Origin: Panaeolus papilionaceus
Lineage: Eukaryota > Basidiomycota > Agaricomycetes > Agaricales
Assembly (NCBI GenBank): GCA_015501605.1
Contig: JADNRZ010000049.1
Location: 30,587-94,586, forward strand
Direction: 5' to 3'
DNA: 64,000 nt
How positions within the stretch are numbered: the first letter of the stretch is position 1; each line of letters begins with the position of its first letter. Below the pieces are notes generated by a model. It was given only the letters and a program-made list of their open reading frames with translations. It had not been told where the DNA came from and did no database searches. Both the position numbers and the translations under genes were made by a program. This document shows positions 27,647-40,258 of this stretch, piece after piece.

Positions 27647-29127
27647 TAGAAAAAAGGACAAGACCGAGGATGACCTCAAAGAGTAACTCTATCAATGACC
27701 CGTGGTCATATCTATGTAGATTGCTGATGTAAATCCGTTGAAATACGAATATGAACAGAATCCTGACACCCATCTTGAACGACGAATATCTCTGAAATAA
27801 ATATGCCTGCGACGATAAGCGAGTCAGGAGGTACAAGGTCATCACAGCGTGTAGGGCTGCGAATAATGTTACGACATGAAGGTTGAAGGCTTCGTTGGAT
27901 ACACACACGTCCATGCCTATTATTATAGCTTGACATCAAGATATATGCGTGATGACACTCGAAATATCACCGCGATTTTATAAGCTACCTTTGGGAAGCC
28001 GTTTAGTCAAGGCTTCTTGTAATCACATCAGATGGCTTGCGAGCCCACGGCAATGAAGGGGAGCAGACTGAGCGATTCGTTGGCTGGAGAGGGCTGCAAG
28101 ATCGTAGCTCAGGGCGCTTCTTCCATTCGGTCACAACATAAACAATAAACTGGACCCAGATGTCTTTCGTGCTAGTATGAACCACTGCGGGATTTGAAGC
28201 ATCTGATATGTCGATATACGAATGTGGCAGCTTCCCTTATCCGCATACATAACGCCGATGGGAAGATGTGTTGGCATCAATCGGATCGAAAGACCATGTT
28301 ACCACACAGACATCTTGACTTGAAATGGACAGAGAGCCTAAGTACTGGCTCAACTAAGATCTCCTGAACTCTCTCGAATATCCTGCATGTCGGGACATCG
28401 TAATGTCATGTAGGCGCTCATGATGATCGAAGGCCTTGGCGCAGAAGACCAGAAGGCTTTACTACATACACTTGTAAATGGGCGAGTATGTGTTGTCCCA
28501 TTTTATTATACGTCCTAGATAGATATTCAAAAAAACCACGAACTATGGGAGTTTTAGTTTGGTTATACTTGCTTCAATTTATTTAAAGCAATTTGAATTG
28601 AGAGAAGGCCAAGTTTCATCACGTGATTTTGGTTAGGGGCAAAGGACAGCGTCTGTTACTATCAGCCATTCTTCTTAACTTCGTTCCATCCATCTACGAA
28701 AGCGATCAGAGGTAAGAAAACAATCTTATTTATTAACGTTACATATTATTTATGCCTTTTATCTAGCCAGGATCAACAGATCAGGTATTAGTGCTACCAT
28801 CACTGATTTAAATTCCAAGTTGACGCTCACCAATGTACTTACTAGCTTCTGATACGCTTCATTCCCTCTGCTGGCCTTCGGATAATCTCACAATTACTAC
28901 TGTCATCGAGGTCGCAGCACGACTTGAATCATCTTAAAGTCCTTTAATATTGTGAGTCATTCTTGCTCATTGTCGTGGACCTTCAGGAATCAGAATTAAC
29001 CTTTCCATCCGTCTTCCTCGACTCAGACTTCCATAAACGTTTCCTCTACCTTCCCTTTTATTTCTCTATATTATCTCCGGGAAATTCAAGTTATCAGACC
29101 GGAAAAGATACCCTTTGAACGACAAGG
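27647..29127 (+). other. Intergenic, no coding gene seen; probable 5' leader of the next gene
   Basis: Open frames here are short, lack splice logic and look like chance. From about 28680 the sequence shows intron-like pieces (donor GGTAAGAA near 28711, acceptor ATCTAG near 28766), which suggests spliced 5' leader exons for the proline-rich gene starting at 29128. A TCACGTGA box lies at 28619. Confidence 0.4.
28619..28626. promoter_or_regulatory. TCACGTGA E-box upstream of the proline-rich gene
   Basis: A palindromic bHLH-type site about 500 bp upstream of the ATG and about 60-90 bp upstream of the probable spliced leader. Confidence 0.35.
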
Positions 29128-30627
29128 ATGACATCGCGTCGTGCTACACCCAATACCCCGTTTATTCCACCACTTGGTAGTCCAAATATCTCTCCACATC
29201 CAAGCCCAAATGGAGGACAAGGTGGAAGCTCTCCGAATTGGACCACTCACCCTATATCTGGTGGATATCCAGTCTATCCAGCAGCATCCCCATACGTAAA
29301 CACGACACCTTTCGTTCCCCAGATAAGCCCCATGCTCTCTCCTGGAGTCATTCCAAATCTACCACCCCAGCAGCCATCCCAGCGTCCCACACACTCCTCA
29401 AGGGTATCTGAAGACTACACAGGGTATCCACTAGGTGGTCCTCCGATGTTTTCTCCAATGATCTCTGGAGGTCCTCATCCATCGCCAATGATGCCCCCGA
29501 GTGGAAATCCATATGGGGGTTGGCCAGGATATCATCACCCATCCTCTGCGCCTGCAACCTATAACATGTTTGCAACGCCATGGGCACAGCCTGGCGTACC
29601 ACTCCCACCAACGGCAACACCATGGGGAATGAATCCTGGGCTTCCACCACAAGCGGGAGGGTATACGCCCTATGTTCCACCACCGCAGACCCTTCCACCG
29701 CAAGCACCACCGCCTCAGGTTTGGCCAGGAATGCAGCCAGCCTATCCGACAGACCCATGGCACACAGGACGACAAGCGGCTCGACCTGAACCCCCTGCAG
29801 CATCGAATGACAGGGTGGATAAATTTGCAGAAGGATTGCATTGTAAGTGGTGACTGTATCTATCGATGATTTGCGACAGTATTTCTAACGGGGCAACCTA
29901 CTACCATTTCGAAGACGGACCTGTGCTAGAGCCATTCCTGGTGAGAGTTGTCAGGGCGAACCTCAAAATCAATCCTCTGATACAAGTGTACGACGAGAAC
30001 ACTGGGGATGATTCCGCGCACTTGTTATGGAATATGCTCTATCCAACATCGACAGTACAACGATCTACGGATCCTACGCATGTGTCATGGTTCAAAGGAC
30101 GAGACGAGCCAGCGACTTTCCCTCGTGTCAGTTGGTTGCGTATCGTGAGTGAAATTACGCCTTGGGTTATCGAAGTGCATGCAAGGGACAAAGAACGGGG
30201 GGTTACGTGTGGAGATGTAATTGACGCGATCGGATACGATTTCAACAAACGAACTCAGAAGGAAGACTTCCAAATTTATACTGCGTTGGAGCAGAGAGAG
30301 TTGACGAATGCTTATCACTGGAATCGATCGCGTAATCCTGGAGCACCTGGTGGACAACTAGGAAGTGGAATGAAACGACTTGACTTTCTTCGAAGTCGAA
30401 CAATGTTTGGTGGATTGGAGTTGAATGAGAGGACAGTTAAAAGGGTTTGCGGTGAAGTATTGCCTTGTACATTTGTTTTAAAATGTGCGCCAGCTATGGA
30501 ACCGTCAAAAAGAGAACAACAGGAAAGGGAATTAAGGATGAAGGCTAGTGGGAGATCTCGAGCTAATTCTACTAATACTAGAATAACAGTTGAAGGACCT
30601 AGTTCAATAGATGATGATTCAGAGTAG
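29128..30627 (+). CDS. Proline-rich protein with DUF6699-like C-terminal domain
   Basis: Two exons joined over an intron at about 29844-29911. The first (about 238 residues) is low complexity, rich in Pro, Gly, Ser and Tyr (VPPPQTLPPQAPPPQVWPGM), and looks disordered. The second has a folded domain: YGPVLEPFLVRVVRANLKIN, a segment with DSAHLLWNMLYPTS, then EPATFPRVSWLRIVSEITPW and GVTCGDVIDAIGYD, ending in NAYHWNR. This layout, LLWN followed by a Pro/Trp strand and a V-x2-GDV-x2-AI helix, matches the DUF6699 proteins abundant in Agaricomycetes, whose function is unknown. No membrane segment or signal peptide is seen. Confidence 0.75.
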
Positions 30628-30717
30628 TATGTAATAATATATATATATATTTGATTATGTAATGAATTATACTGTGGTGTTGAGTTTTGTGTTGTTGGCT
30701 AGCTCTCTTTTACCACT

Positions 30718-30769
30718 ACAACGACGACGACGACGACGACTACTACAATAACTACTACTACAACTACAA
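30718..30769. repeat. Triplet microsatellite (ACG)n / (CTA)n
   Basis: A run of seven ACG-type triplets followed by interrupted CTA triplets lies in the 5' leader of the Knr4/Smi1 gene, ending about ten bases before its ATG. Confidence 0.8.
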
Positions 30770-30776
30770 GATATTA

Positions 30777-32985
30777 ATGGGGTGGTTATCATCTTTATTT
30801 TCTTTAGATTCAAACAGAAGGACAGCTCCAAAGGGTCAAATATTTTCTTCAACTCATGAAGCTTTCTCTTTACCAACTTCAAGTCCTGTGTTCGCCTCTC
30901 ATCCTGATGCTTTCAACCCAGACGCTCTCTCAACTCCAGATCCAGAGTCAGCCAGGTCTCCAGCTTCTTATACTTATCCACCTCAAGGTTCAAATCCTTA
31001 TGGTTATATTCCCTCAAAGTTTGTCATTTCTCTCCTTCTTTCAATTGCTCCAATATAATTTCAATTTCTATGATATAGCAATGGCTTTCCTTCTCGTCAA
31101 TCTTCCTTTTTACCAACTCATATGGATCCCTTACACACTCCTTTTCCTCCTCATGCAAACTATCCCCCTCTCTCAAAGACATGGGCTCGTCTTCGTTCAT
31201 GGCTCAGCCGTGAATACCCTGAACTCGGCGACACTCTCAATTACGGAATTCTTCCTCAAGATCTCGCAGACATCGAATCTCATTTCGGTTTCGCTTTACC
31301 ACCAGTAGTCAGAGAGTCATATCTTTGTGTAGATGGTCAGGAGGCAGAATCTGCAGCAGGTTGCTCAGAAGGCCTTTTCTTCGGTCTTACTCTCCTTCCT
31401 CTGGAAACCGTTTTGGAGGAGTGGAGGTTTTGGAGAGAAGTCGACAATGACCCAAGGACAGGCGCTAATGGCAGGCTACGTGAAGTCATGCAGTCCATCC
31501 CGCCAAGCTGGGTTAGAAGAGAGTATTCGCAACGCGGTTGGATTCCCCTCATCGCAGACAAAGCCGGTAATTACATCGGTATCGATCTCAACCCCGCTGA
31601 AGGTGGTACCGTTGGTCAAGTGATCGTATTCGGTCGCGACTTTGATACGAAGGTCGTTTTATGGAGGGGTGATGGTCTTGCTGGTTGGGCAAAATGGCTA
31701 GCAAGTTTTGTTGAAGAACTCGAGAGTGGGGAAGGTTTTGAAATTGGTCGCGGAGACACAAGCGAAGGGAGCGAAGATGACCTAGGTTATGAGAGCTATT
31801 TTTATGATGGGAGTGGTCGTGGTCAGGGTGATGGTGGCGGTGACACTGGCTCTGGAGGCGGCCTTCGCTATACAAATGAATATCGAGGTTGGAATGTATT
31901 AGAAGCTTGGGCGGATCGGAGCATGAGGAAGTGGCACCAGGCAGGTGTCATATCTGATGAAGCCCTGGCACCTCCTGAAGAAATGAACAAAAAGGTTGGC
32001 TTCCTTATGACTTGCCCTGACCATCACTCACATCTTGACCCCTCATCCTTTTTTACCCTTGCAGCCCGAAGAAACACTTGACGTCGACATTGCCGAGGTT
32101 GCCCAGCATGGGGCAGGAAGCGAAATCCCCATACCTGTTCTCAGCAGCTCCTCGGAGCACATACCCTCACCTACGGTTGGTGCTGTGAACAACCAGATAC
32201 GCGCTGGTTCGAAACCTCCAGCTCCAACCCACGCCCCAGGAGTATCCCTGTCCAAGCTCCCTGCCCCCCGCCCCGTGGATCTTCCGACAGCTCAAGACAT
32301 TACACCTCTGTCCACAATACCCGACCATGCGGATTCATCACTCGATGATGACTTAGAAGCGGGTCACATTACACCTTTGGAGGACGTCGGCTTTGTGACT
32401 GCAACTCGACGCAGCGGCAAAGCTAGCCGGCGAGACGGTACAGACACTAGTCAGTCGGCTCTCCTAGAAACGCCATGCTCTACCCCTCCGCCTTCATCTC
32501 GGCCTACACCCTTAAAACCTACCCCTATTATTCCAGATCTGCTGACGGGTAAAAATGCCAATTCGGATGACATGCCTCTTGTGGAAACCGATCAATTGAC
32601 ACCCACAGAGACATCTCACCCACAAATCTTGCAACCTCTCGTTCTCGAGGATGATGCGGCAGTCGACGATGACGACGACGAGCTACCTCCCGTCACTTCC
32701 GTCAAACTTGTGGGTGGCGGTGGACAATCTGGGATATCCAATAGCCCGGTCGAGACGGAACTCATTTTGAGCGAAGTAGAGGAAACGCAGCCCACCACGA
32801 GCGAGCTAGTTCCACAGCTAGAGCCAGAGCCGGTCTCCACCAACACCATATCCGAACAGCAAACACATAAAAAATCGAAGAGCAGTTTGGCCAACCTGAA
32901 AAGAATCGGTCAACTAGGTGGCTCTCGAAAGAAGGCTTCGGTTTCTAGTCTTAAGGAAGCTGTGAACCCTCCAGCGATAAAGTAA
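30777..32985 (+). CDS. KNR4: Knr4/Smi1-type cell wall assembly regulator
   Basis: Three exons (30777-31018, 31079-31994, 32065-32985). The protein starts MGWLSSLFSL and has a Ser/Pro-rich head, then the SMI1/KNR4 fold: TWARLRSWLSREYPELGDTL, LPQDLADIESHFGFALPPVV, RESYLCVDGQE, and the core WIPLIADKAGNYIGIDLNP and VIVFGRDFDTKVVLW. The long C-terminal tail is acidic and Pro/Thr-rich, ending in a basic segment. Yeast Knr4 is a hub that links the cell integrity MAP kinase to calcineurin and glucan/chitin synthesis. The second intron begins with an atypical GTTGGC donor but keeps frame. A shorter alternative would stop in that intron. Confidence 0.88.
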
Positions 32986-33551
32986 AATAAACTGGTATTG
33001 ATTTATTTTCTTCGTCCATTCATGTTGTAGTGATGCATCTGGAGATTAATCACCCTTCATCCATCCTTTTATTATTTCTTCGCTTGGATTTTCATACCTA
33101 CACTTTTTGCCATCTTCCATTTTGACTCAGCCTTGGACTGCCCATCCCAATTTAATGAACAGTAATGCACACATCATACTCATCCCAACAATTTTTTTTT
33201 CGTCATGCCTCGCCCCTCGCCCCATTTCCTTTCTTCTGTTTCAAAACAATCATCATACTGCAAGGCTCTTGTCTTAATTACGAAGTGCTACACTTGATTT
33301 GTGTACCCTTTATTAGATACCCATAATTATATTGATAGAAATTGCAGAAAGGTATAGAAGTGATTGAGAGGACCGTACTACTTTTAAAAAACTTTTAATA
33401 CTTCGTTGTGACAGGTGTATGGAAGCACGTGATGGGTATTCAAAGTCGCGTGTTGAAATTCCAAGTTTGTTGTTTCAAAGTTGAATTCAATTTCAACTCC
33501 TTGTCATTATTCCCTCAACTCTGACCCTCTCCGGGTTTCGCGACCTCCATT
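32986..33551. other. Intergenic, no gene seen
   Basis: T-rich and CT-rich, with no open frame of note. It holds the 3' end of KNR4, a GCACGTGA site at 33425-33432, and the promoter of the aldehyde dehydrogenase gene. Confidence 0.45.
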
Positions 33552-35997
33552 ATGGACGCGCTTATCTCTCTTATGAATCACCCGTACTTGACGAGTCGAC
33601 TTGGTCAAGCGGAAGATGGAAAACGACACATTGACGCCGTGTATCCCATTACTCTATTCTTTGCTTTTGGCATCTACTTGGTCTATCAGCGCTATGAAAA
33701 GAAACACAATAGTGCCGTCCCATTCGAATATAAGGTTCCTGAGGTGCGCATTCTCTAACTTTGTTGCAGCACACAGGTATCCTGGATTGACACATTAACA
33801 GCAAGCGGAAACGACCTGGGAGGGAATCCAAATAGAACAACCACACCTCCAAGCTCACTTGACGGACGAAAAATTACGACCTGCCTTCCAAGCACCGGGA
33901 AGGGAATGGATTACATCTTATGACCCCGCTACAGGCAAACATATTGGCACATTCCTCGCGGACAACGCTTTTGAGATCGAAGAGAAGATTGCAAAGGCCC
34001 AACGCGCACAGAAGACGTGGAAGAATTCCAGTTTCCAGAAGAGGCGACGCGTCATGCGAAGTTTGTTGAAGTGGCTCGTCGATAACCAAGAGGCCTGTGC
34101 AAGGGTTGCCTGTCGGGATACTGGTAAAACGTGTAAGTCATTCGCTTGTCTAATCAATTATTATGTTCATCCCGGCTTGCCAGTAATCGATGCCGCTCTT
34201 GGAGAAATCCTCACTACATGTTCCAAACTCGAATGGCTCCTTAAACACGGAGAAAAGGCACTTCGACCAGAATCCCGTTCGACCAATTTGATGTTATCGT
34301 ATAAGAAATCCCAAGTTATTTATGAACCCCTTGGTGTCGTTGCCGCCATCGTTTCATGGAATTATCGTTCGTACAGGTCACTTCGCGGTTTCCACTCATA
34401 TTTGACATGATTCCATATTTAACAGCTTTGCACAATGCATGGTCGCCCATTTTGGCTAGTATTTTTGCTGGAAACGGTGTCGTCCTTAAATGTTCAGAGC
34501 AAGTCATTTGGTCAACTACATGGTTTGTTGGTGCTATCTCAGCTTGTCTCCGCGCTTCCGGGCATGATCCAGAACTTATTCAAGTCGTGTGCTGTTACCC
34601 TGATACGGCCGAGGCACTTACAAAGTCTCCTAACATCAAACACATAACTTTTATCGGCTCTGAAACAGTCGGGCGCAAGGTATTACTGTTTATTATTATT
34701 TTCTTAGAAAAATAAATTCGAGTGCTGACTCCTTTACTGGATGATAGGTAGCAATGGCTGCTACCGAACATTTGACCCCTGTTACTCTCGAACTGGGTGG
34801 AAAAGATCCAGCCATTATTCTCCCTGGCACTGATCTCAAGAAATGGGCCAGTGTTTGGCTTCGTGGTGTTTAGTCAGTTCTGTTTTATATCTGCTCTATG
34901 TACATGCGCTCATCTTTTCTAGCCAAAACATGGGGCAAAACTGCATTGGCATTGAGCGTCTGATTGTCAGTGCAGAACAGTACGATGATTTGTACGCTAT
35001 ATTTGAAAATGTCGTACCAAAGCTCCGCATCGGGTCCGTGATGACAACTGCTCAGGGCGGATACGTTAGGACTGTGGAAGGTGGTGCCATGCTCAATGGT
35101 GACCGTTTCCGTGGATTGGAGAAGCTCATCAGTGATGCTCAGGATGCCAACGCGTATGTTATTGGTGGCAAGGAATATAAAAACCACGACCACGAGCATG
35201 GATATTATTTTGAACCCACTGTCGTCGGCCCTGTTGATACGAAAATGGAGATTGCAAATACAGAACGTGAGTGTTGAATTGTCCTCTCTCCTTACGTTTT
35301 CTCAGCTCCTTTTTTGCCAGTATTCGCTCCTGTTGCCCTACTAATGCCTTATGAAACCTTGGAAGAAGCTGTTGAGATCGCAAATTCGACACGGTATGGT
35401 CTGGGGGCTAGCGTATTCGGTCCTGATCAAGAGGACTGCATTACCATAGCCAAACAACTGGAATGTGGAATGGTTTCAATTAATGATTTTGCTACGTTCT
35501 ATGTAAGTCTACCTCACATCCCCTCGTTGAATGACCTTGCTCATAATACCTTAGATCAAGTGTGTCTTCATTTAACTAGCCTAATTTTCGGTGTTGATGT
35601 GTTCTTTCAGCCAAGATTTGCCTTTTGGGGGGACCAAAGCTAGTGGCTACGGACGCTTCGGTATGTGCTTCTACTTTTTGATTTGTTCAAGACCACGTTC
35701 TAAGGGGGGAATAGGTGGCCCTGAGGGTCTCAGATCTCTTACCAACCCAAAGGCAATTATTGTTGATCGTTGGCCTTCGTTGGTGCAGACGGGTATACCT
35801 CCGGTCCTCGACTACCCTCTACGTTCATTGTCCCAAAGCTGGTGAGTAGTTTTCTCTTCTCAATGTCTGACGCAGTTTCATGATGTCCTATGCGTTACAG
35901 GGAATTTGTCAGCGGTCTTGTTCGTCTGTTGTACGCTGAGAGCTGGCGCACAAGACTGGGTGCTTTGCTGACGGTTGCAACCACTGCTAATAAGTAA
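33552..35997 (+). CDS. MSC7: Membrane-anchored aldehyde dehydrogenase, Msc7-like
   Basis: About ten exons from the ATG at 33552 to TAA at 35995-35997. An N-terminal membrane helix ([20 protein letters not shown], residues 30-50) precedes the ALDH fold. The catalytic glutamate is in [10 protein letters not shown] and the catalytic cysteine in [21 protein letters not shown] is the NAD loop, and NDFATFY and [15 protein letters not shown] are the C-terminal motifs. After the fold comes another hydrophobic stretch (about 35900-35990). Yeast Msc7 is an ER-associated ALDH of unclear substrate that affects meiotic sister-chromatid recombination. All catalytic residues are present, so it should be active. 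Confidence 0.9.
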
Positions 35998-36409
35998 TGT
36001 CAAGTTGTCAAATCATCTTACATGTGCTCTGGAAGCTTCCTATACCTATATACCGTCTTGCCGTTACATGATATCATACCATCTCCTCTGGAATCTGTGC
36101 TATATCTCGCTATGTGGATAATGATAATTTCTGTTTCATAATCTGATGTGTGCAACAAAAAAGAGATTGATTGAATTTCAAGAGACAATGAACATGATTA
36201 GTGGAAGAGACGGCAAGACGAAAAAATGAGGGTATCTTGGAGTGTCAGTGTGTGTTTATGATACAGCTGGAAGGTCTAATCTAGTGCAAAAATGAATATT
36301 GCAAGTCCATGGAAAGAACGCCACGTATGTATAGAGCAAAAACGGAACAAAGGGGAGACAGTAGAGCATGGGACAAGGTGCGATATACCGGGACATGTAT
36401 GATTTTCGA
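35998..36409. other. Convergent 3' intergenic region
   Basis: This stretch separates the ends of the ALDH and Dcn1-like genes, which face each other. I see no gene, only AT-rich 3' sequence. Confidence 0.5.
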
Positions 36410-38361
36410 TTAGCTAGCCCCAGACTTTGCTTGCTTCCATGCAACGAAATCATCCAATAAAGTTGGCCAGGCCTACAGAACATATGAACATAAGATTTGA
36501 AAATTGAACACGCCACCCACCCCGTCTGCTTCATAATTATCGAGATTTGGTGTCACGGTTTCACAAAATTCCAGCATCTGGAGAAATGCTAGAGCCAAAC
36601 CCATAAGACAACAGAAACACAGAAAACGTACCATGCTCCAAAGATCTTTGTTGGTGGCTTTGTACGAATTTTTCTCCTTATATTCGAAGGACTTTTGAGC
36701 ACAGAATCGAGTCAAGAGAAGGTATACACACTGACCACGATGAACTCAATTACTTCTTTCATTAACGGGAATTTAGGTGCAAGTAAAACAGACCAAAATG
36801 CGACTGATGTCTAAACACCAAACAGTAAAATTAATTTCTCAAAACCTCATATATAGTGTATGATAGACATACCTCCATGTCAATGTTCTTTGATGCCCTA
36901 TCGATGTCCTGATGAGCAAGATAATGCCTCGTAGGCGAGAATCAAGGACTTACTCAGGCTTTACCAAATTGAAAGAAAATTGGTACAACTTCTGGAATCC
37001 GCTCTTGATATTGTGCGAATACATGTTGTATCGCGTGCGGTCGTAATCAAGTTCCTTCGCAGCTGCTGGTTTTGCGGGTGGCTTGTTTTGCATTAGAAGG
37101 TCATCTAGCTCAGAAATGACGAGTGCCAGCGCAGGTATTGAGGAGACCCTGAAGAAACGCCCCAAACGGTGATCAGCACTCAGGTCTCGAGGATATTCAA
37201 CAAGCACATACCTCAACGCGGCGGTCCCTGCTTCCCATTCCCCCTTGGATATTTTCGCCATTTCCTTTGCTTCAAACTGCCACGCAAAAATCAAGGGTAG
37301 GGCACCATCCATTGCCAAGTTGGCCTTCTGGCAGATGCTTTCGAAGCCTTCAGGACCAATCACGTCTGGGTCATCGCTATCGGCAAACTCATTGAACAAG
37401 TCAAGTGCTCGTTTCGGGCTGTAAGGTTCCAATTTGGTAGATTTCTTGGTTTCCACCTTTTTGACTGGGGGGTTCGGTTTGACGAAAGCAGTGGGTGCGG
37501 TAAGGGTGGTCGCTGGTGATGGTGTTACATGATTGTTAGCAGAACCGGATGCTGCCTACAGAAGTTCAGCTATGTCAGACGCGTATAGTATCAAAATGAA
37601 AGTAGCGAACCTCTACATTTCCATTCTTACTCTGGGATGTAGCGTCATGGTCACTGTGGGCATTTGTTATATGATTAGACGAACAACAAAAGAGAGAAGC
37701 AAGGCGCATGTGTATAATGAAAAGGTCATACACAGGCTAGAGCTCTAGTTCAAGAGGTCGTGCACTGTGCTTGAATGGAGAGTCGCGATTTTACTCTCTC
37801 TGAAGAATATAGCAAGGATTGGGGTGAGAGGGTGTGAGAGGGAATGAATGTGCTTTGCCACGAACCCGCAAGCCATTACAACCCATGCATGCATTATGTA
37901 ATCACAGTAAAAACAGTTATTCACAGTACTTACATCGTCGTTTTTCCTTCAGCCCCTTTTCTACTTGTTCTCGGTCGTTTTGGTGCAGGTGCTCCTGTCT
38001 GTATATATCGTGAGCAAATAAATAAATAAATATGGAACGCGTTGTGACTGTACCTCCTGGTTAATAGCACTTAAGGAACACACAGGACGTTGTTAACTTT
38101 CAGATTGACAAATCGAAGATTGTGGCTCTTACCTTGTACTTGCAGTCGCCGCAGACGTACTAGCCTTGGACCCCTTAGTTGTTTTCTTGGTAGTAGGAGC
38201 GGACGCTCCATCGTTCTTTGCAGTGGTTGAGCGTGTGCGTGTCGAACGCGTTGAAGTGGCAGGTGTTTCGTCAGGTTGCTTCCGCTGGATAAATCAAGGT
38301 CGTCAAGGAAGGTGAGATTGTCAGGTATAAGATATAAATGTTAGATTACCTTGGGTGCCAT
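36410..38361 (-). CDS. DCN1: Dcn1-like NEDD8 ligase scaffold (cullin neddylation)
   Basis: The gene reads from an ATG at 38361 to TAA at 36410 in about ten exons. A basic Ser/Thr/Ala-rich head of roughly 135 residues (MAPKRKQPDETPATSTRSTR onward) is spread over several small exons. The potentiating-neddylation domain follows: FNEFADSDDPDVIGPEGFE, MDGALPLIFAWQFEAKEMAK, SKNIDME with SVAFWSVL, and a C-terminal WPTLLDDFVAWKQAKSGAS with the acidic patch that docks cullins. Dcn1 brings Ubc12-NEDD8 to cullins. The N-terminal exon chain is plausible but only frame supports it. A UBA domain, found in yeast Dcn1, is not seen; the head is nuclear-signal-like instead. Confidence 0.85.
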
Positions 38362-38539
38362 TGTATGAAGTGGAGGAGTAGGATACAATGAGGTCAAGAC
38401 TCAAGCAGCAAGCTCAAGACGCGACGGAAATACTTTGTCTGTCCGCGTGACTTGGTCACGAACTTAATGACAATGAACCATCTCCGTGTTCCTTTCCTCA
38501 TCCTTCTCACCACCACCAACCTTATCAATATTCCAAGCA
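38362..38539. promoter_or_regulatory. 178-bp divergent promoter between DCN1 and CIA2
   Basis: The two start codons face away from each other across 178 bp. The stretch contains GTGAC-TTG-GTCAC, a near-palindromic inverted repeat at about 38444-38458. Confidence 0.5.
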
Positions 38540-39235
38540 ATGCCTGCAGAAGTGTTTAATCCTAATCCAATCGTATTCTCTACAGCTAAATCTGATTCAC
38601 GTAAACTCGAGCTATCCTCACAATCTCTATGGTTAGATGACCCATCTTCATCTGAGTCAGAATCAGATCAAGTAGACCCAATAGACCAACATGAAATATT
38701 CGGTGCACCTAATCTATACTTCCACCCCGCTCACCTCCTCTGACTCGTGTTAGATTTGATACGTGCCATCTATGATCCCGAACATCCGAACACGCTGGAA
38801 GAGCTCCGTGTGGTTTCAGCACCACAGATTATTATTGGACCAAACCATGTCAAGGTCGAATTCACACCTACTGTCCCTCACTGCGGCATGTCAACACTCA
38901 TTGGTGCGACCTCTTCCTCTACTATATGTTCGTTGTTTGGTCGATTACACATTCGTCTAGGATTGTGTATTCGTGTGCGGCTACTTCGAAGCTTGCCTGA
39001 GCGCTTCAAAGTGGATATATTTGTCAAGCCGGGTTCTCATCAGAGTGAACATGCTGGTATGTTTCTGTACACCGAAATCCTTCATGTTCAATGTTTACAA
39101 ATGTGCCATGGACAGTGAATAAACAACTCAATGACAAGGAGAGGGTTGCCGCTGCATTAGAAAACTCTGTTCTGCTCGATACTGTGGAAAAATGTTTGGC
39201 TGATGTTGGAGGTGATGTAATCTGAATTGAAATGT
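38540..39235 (+). CDS. CIA2: CIA2/MIP18-family cytosolic iron-sulfur assembly protein
   Basis: Four exons starting at the ATG at 38540 ([12 protein letters not shown]). The family core is complete: [20 protein letters not shown], then [17 protein letters not shown] with the conserved reactive cysteine, [18 protein letters not shown], and [21 protein letters not shown]2 works with Cia1 and Met18 in the targeting complex that hands 4Fe-4S clusters to nuclear and cytosolic enzymes such as DNA polymerases and helicases. The two late introns fall at STLI-G and HA-VNKQ and keep frame. An AATAAA signal lies near 39405. It is the last ordinary gene before the transposon-rich block. Confidence 0.92.
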
Positions 39236-39796
39236 TCAACATCTTGTTCGACACAGGCAACCATGTTCGGTGTTGTAATCCAGACTCCTTGCTCTCCATT
39301 TTTTTATCTTTTTATTTTTTGAATCCGGTCTTATTGTCCTGTAAAGCTACTTTATGTAGGACATTGGCCTGCTCTTGTGTAAAAATGTCTGTAGGTAGTT
39401 ATAATGAATAAAGTTTCTCCTATACCACCATTCAGCGCCTATAAAGGCTCGCCCATTGCCCAAGGCAATCTGTCCCCTATAGGCCCGGCACAGAAATGCT
39501 GTTTTCCTGGCTGGTATGTTCTCTATTCACTCCTTTGTGTTTGCTCCTTGCCATTTGGAGCTTGAATTGCATGCTGCATCCTGTCTACAGGGACATCTTG
39601 TTGATCTTGCAATGGTTACAACACACTGCAGATGCTGAGTAGGGTTGATGGGTTTATGTGAGCTGTTGGCTGGTGGGTCTGTCAATTATTTGGCATGATT
39701 TCTTGGGGAATCTTTTGGTGTCTTCAATGTACTCTAGCAGGGCTGGTGTGTTATCTTCATCACTTAGGATTTTCCTTATGTTGTGTTCATTGCTCT
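39236..39796. other. Non-coding stretch at the border of the repeat block
   Basis: It holds the CIA2 3' end and AT-rich sequence. I see no gene, LTR end or tandem repeat. Confidence 0.4.
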
Positions 39797-40258
39797 TTAG
39801 CTTCTTGTGCAGCCTGCATCACTAGGATGCATACTTAGGACCCAGGAAGCTCCCCCTAGGTCTTGTCCAGGGTTTGGCCTGAAATATGTGATGGATTGGG
39901 GTCTAAAATACACAAAATCAGACAAGATTGATTTGTAATTGTCCATAAAAGGAAATTTTGCATGCAATGTGTGTATGCCTTGTACAAAGGGACTCCCATT
40001 CATCTACACTACAAGCTTCAGGTGCTGCTCAAATGTTCCTGTATAAAGACCCTTCTTCACCATTTCCTTCACCAACGATATGAGCCATGATGAGAACACA
40101 ACCCATGATGGAGATGTGCCCAAGTCCTCAGCTGAGGCCTGGATGGCAGCACATACTGCATCTAGGGTTGACTGACATAGTCTTTGTCCACTGTTTAGGA
40201 GTATATTAAACTCATCTGCAGTTATTTGTGTGTTCCTGATTTTCTGCACACCTCTGGC
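39797..40258 (-). pseudogene. Fragment of an unknown protein, cut by a hAT element
   Basis: One minus-strand frame stays open from 40258 down to about 39797 except for a single internal stop at 40004-40006. The reading gives QITADEFNILLNSGQRLCQS, then after the stop GIHTLHAKFPFMDNYKSILS. The frame begins abruptly at 40259, where a hAT terminal repeat starts, so the rest was probably separated by that insertion. I do not recognise the family; a transposon-borne gene is likely. Confidence 0.4.

Noticed and set aside
27618..27939. Hydrophobic minus-strand ORFs after the PhoD-like gene
   Set aside because: No start or splice support, overlapping the 3' end of the PhoD-like gene.
29348..29841. 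Long antisense ORFs opposite the proline-rich gene
   Set aside because: Antisense shadows of low-complexity CCA/CCT-rich coding sequence; the plus-strand reading has a good intron and a domain.
39420..39500. Possible tRNA or hairpin RNA around CCTATAAAGGC and CCTATAGGC
   Set aside because: No cloverleaf can be drawn, and A-box and B-box patterns are missing.
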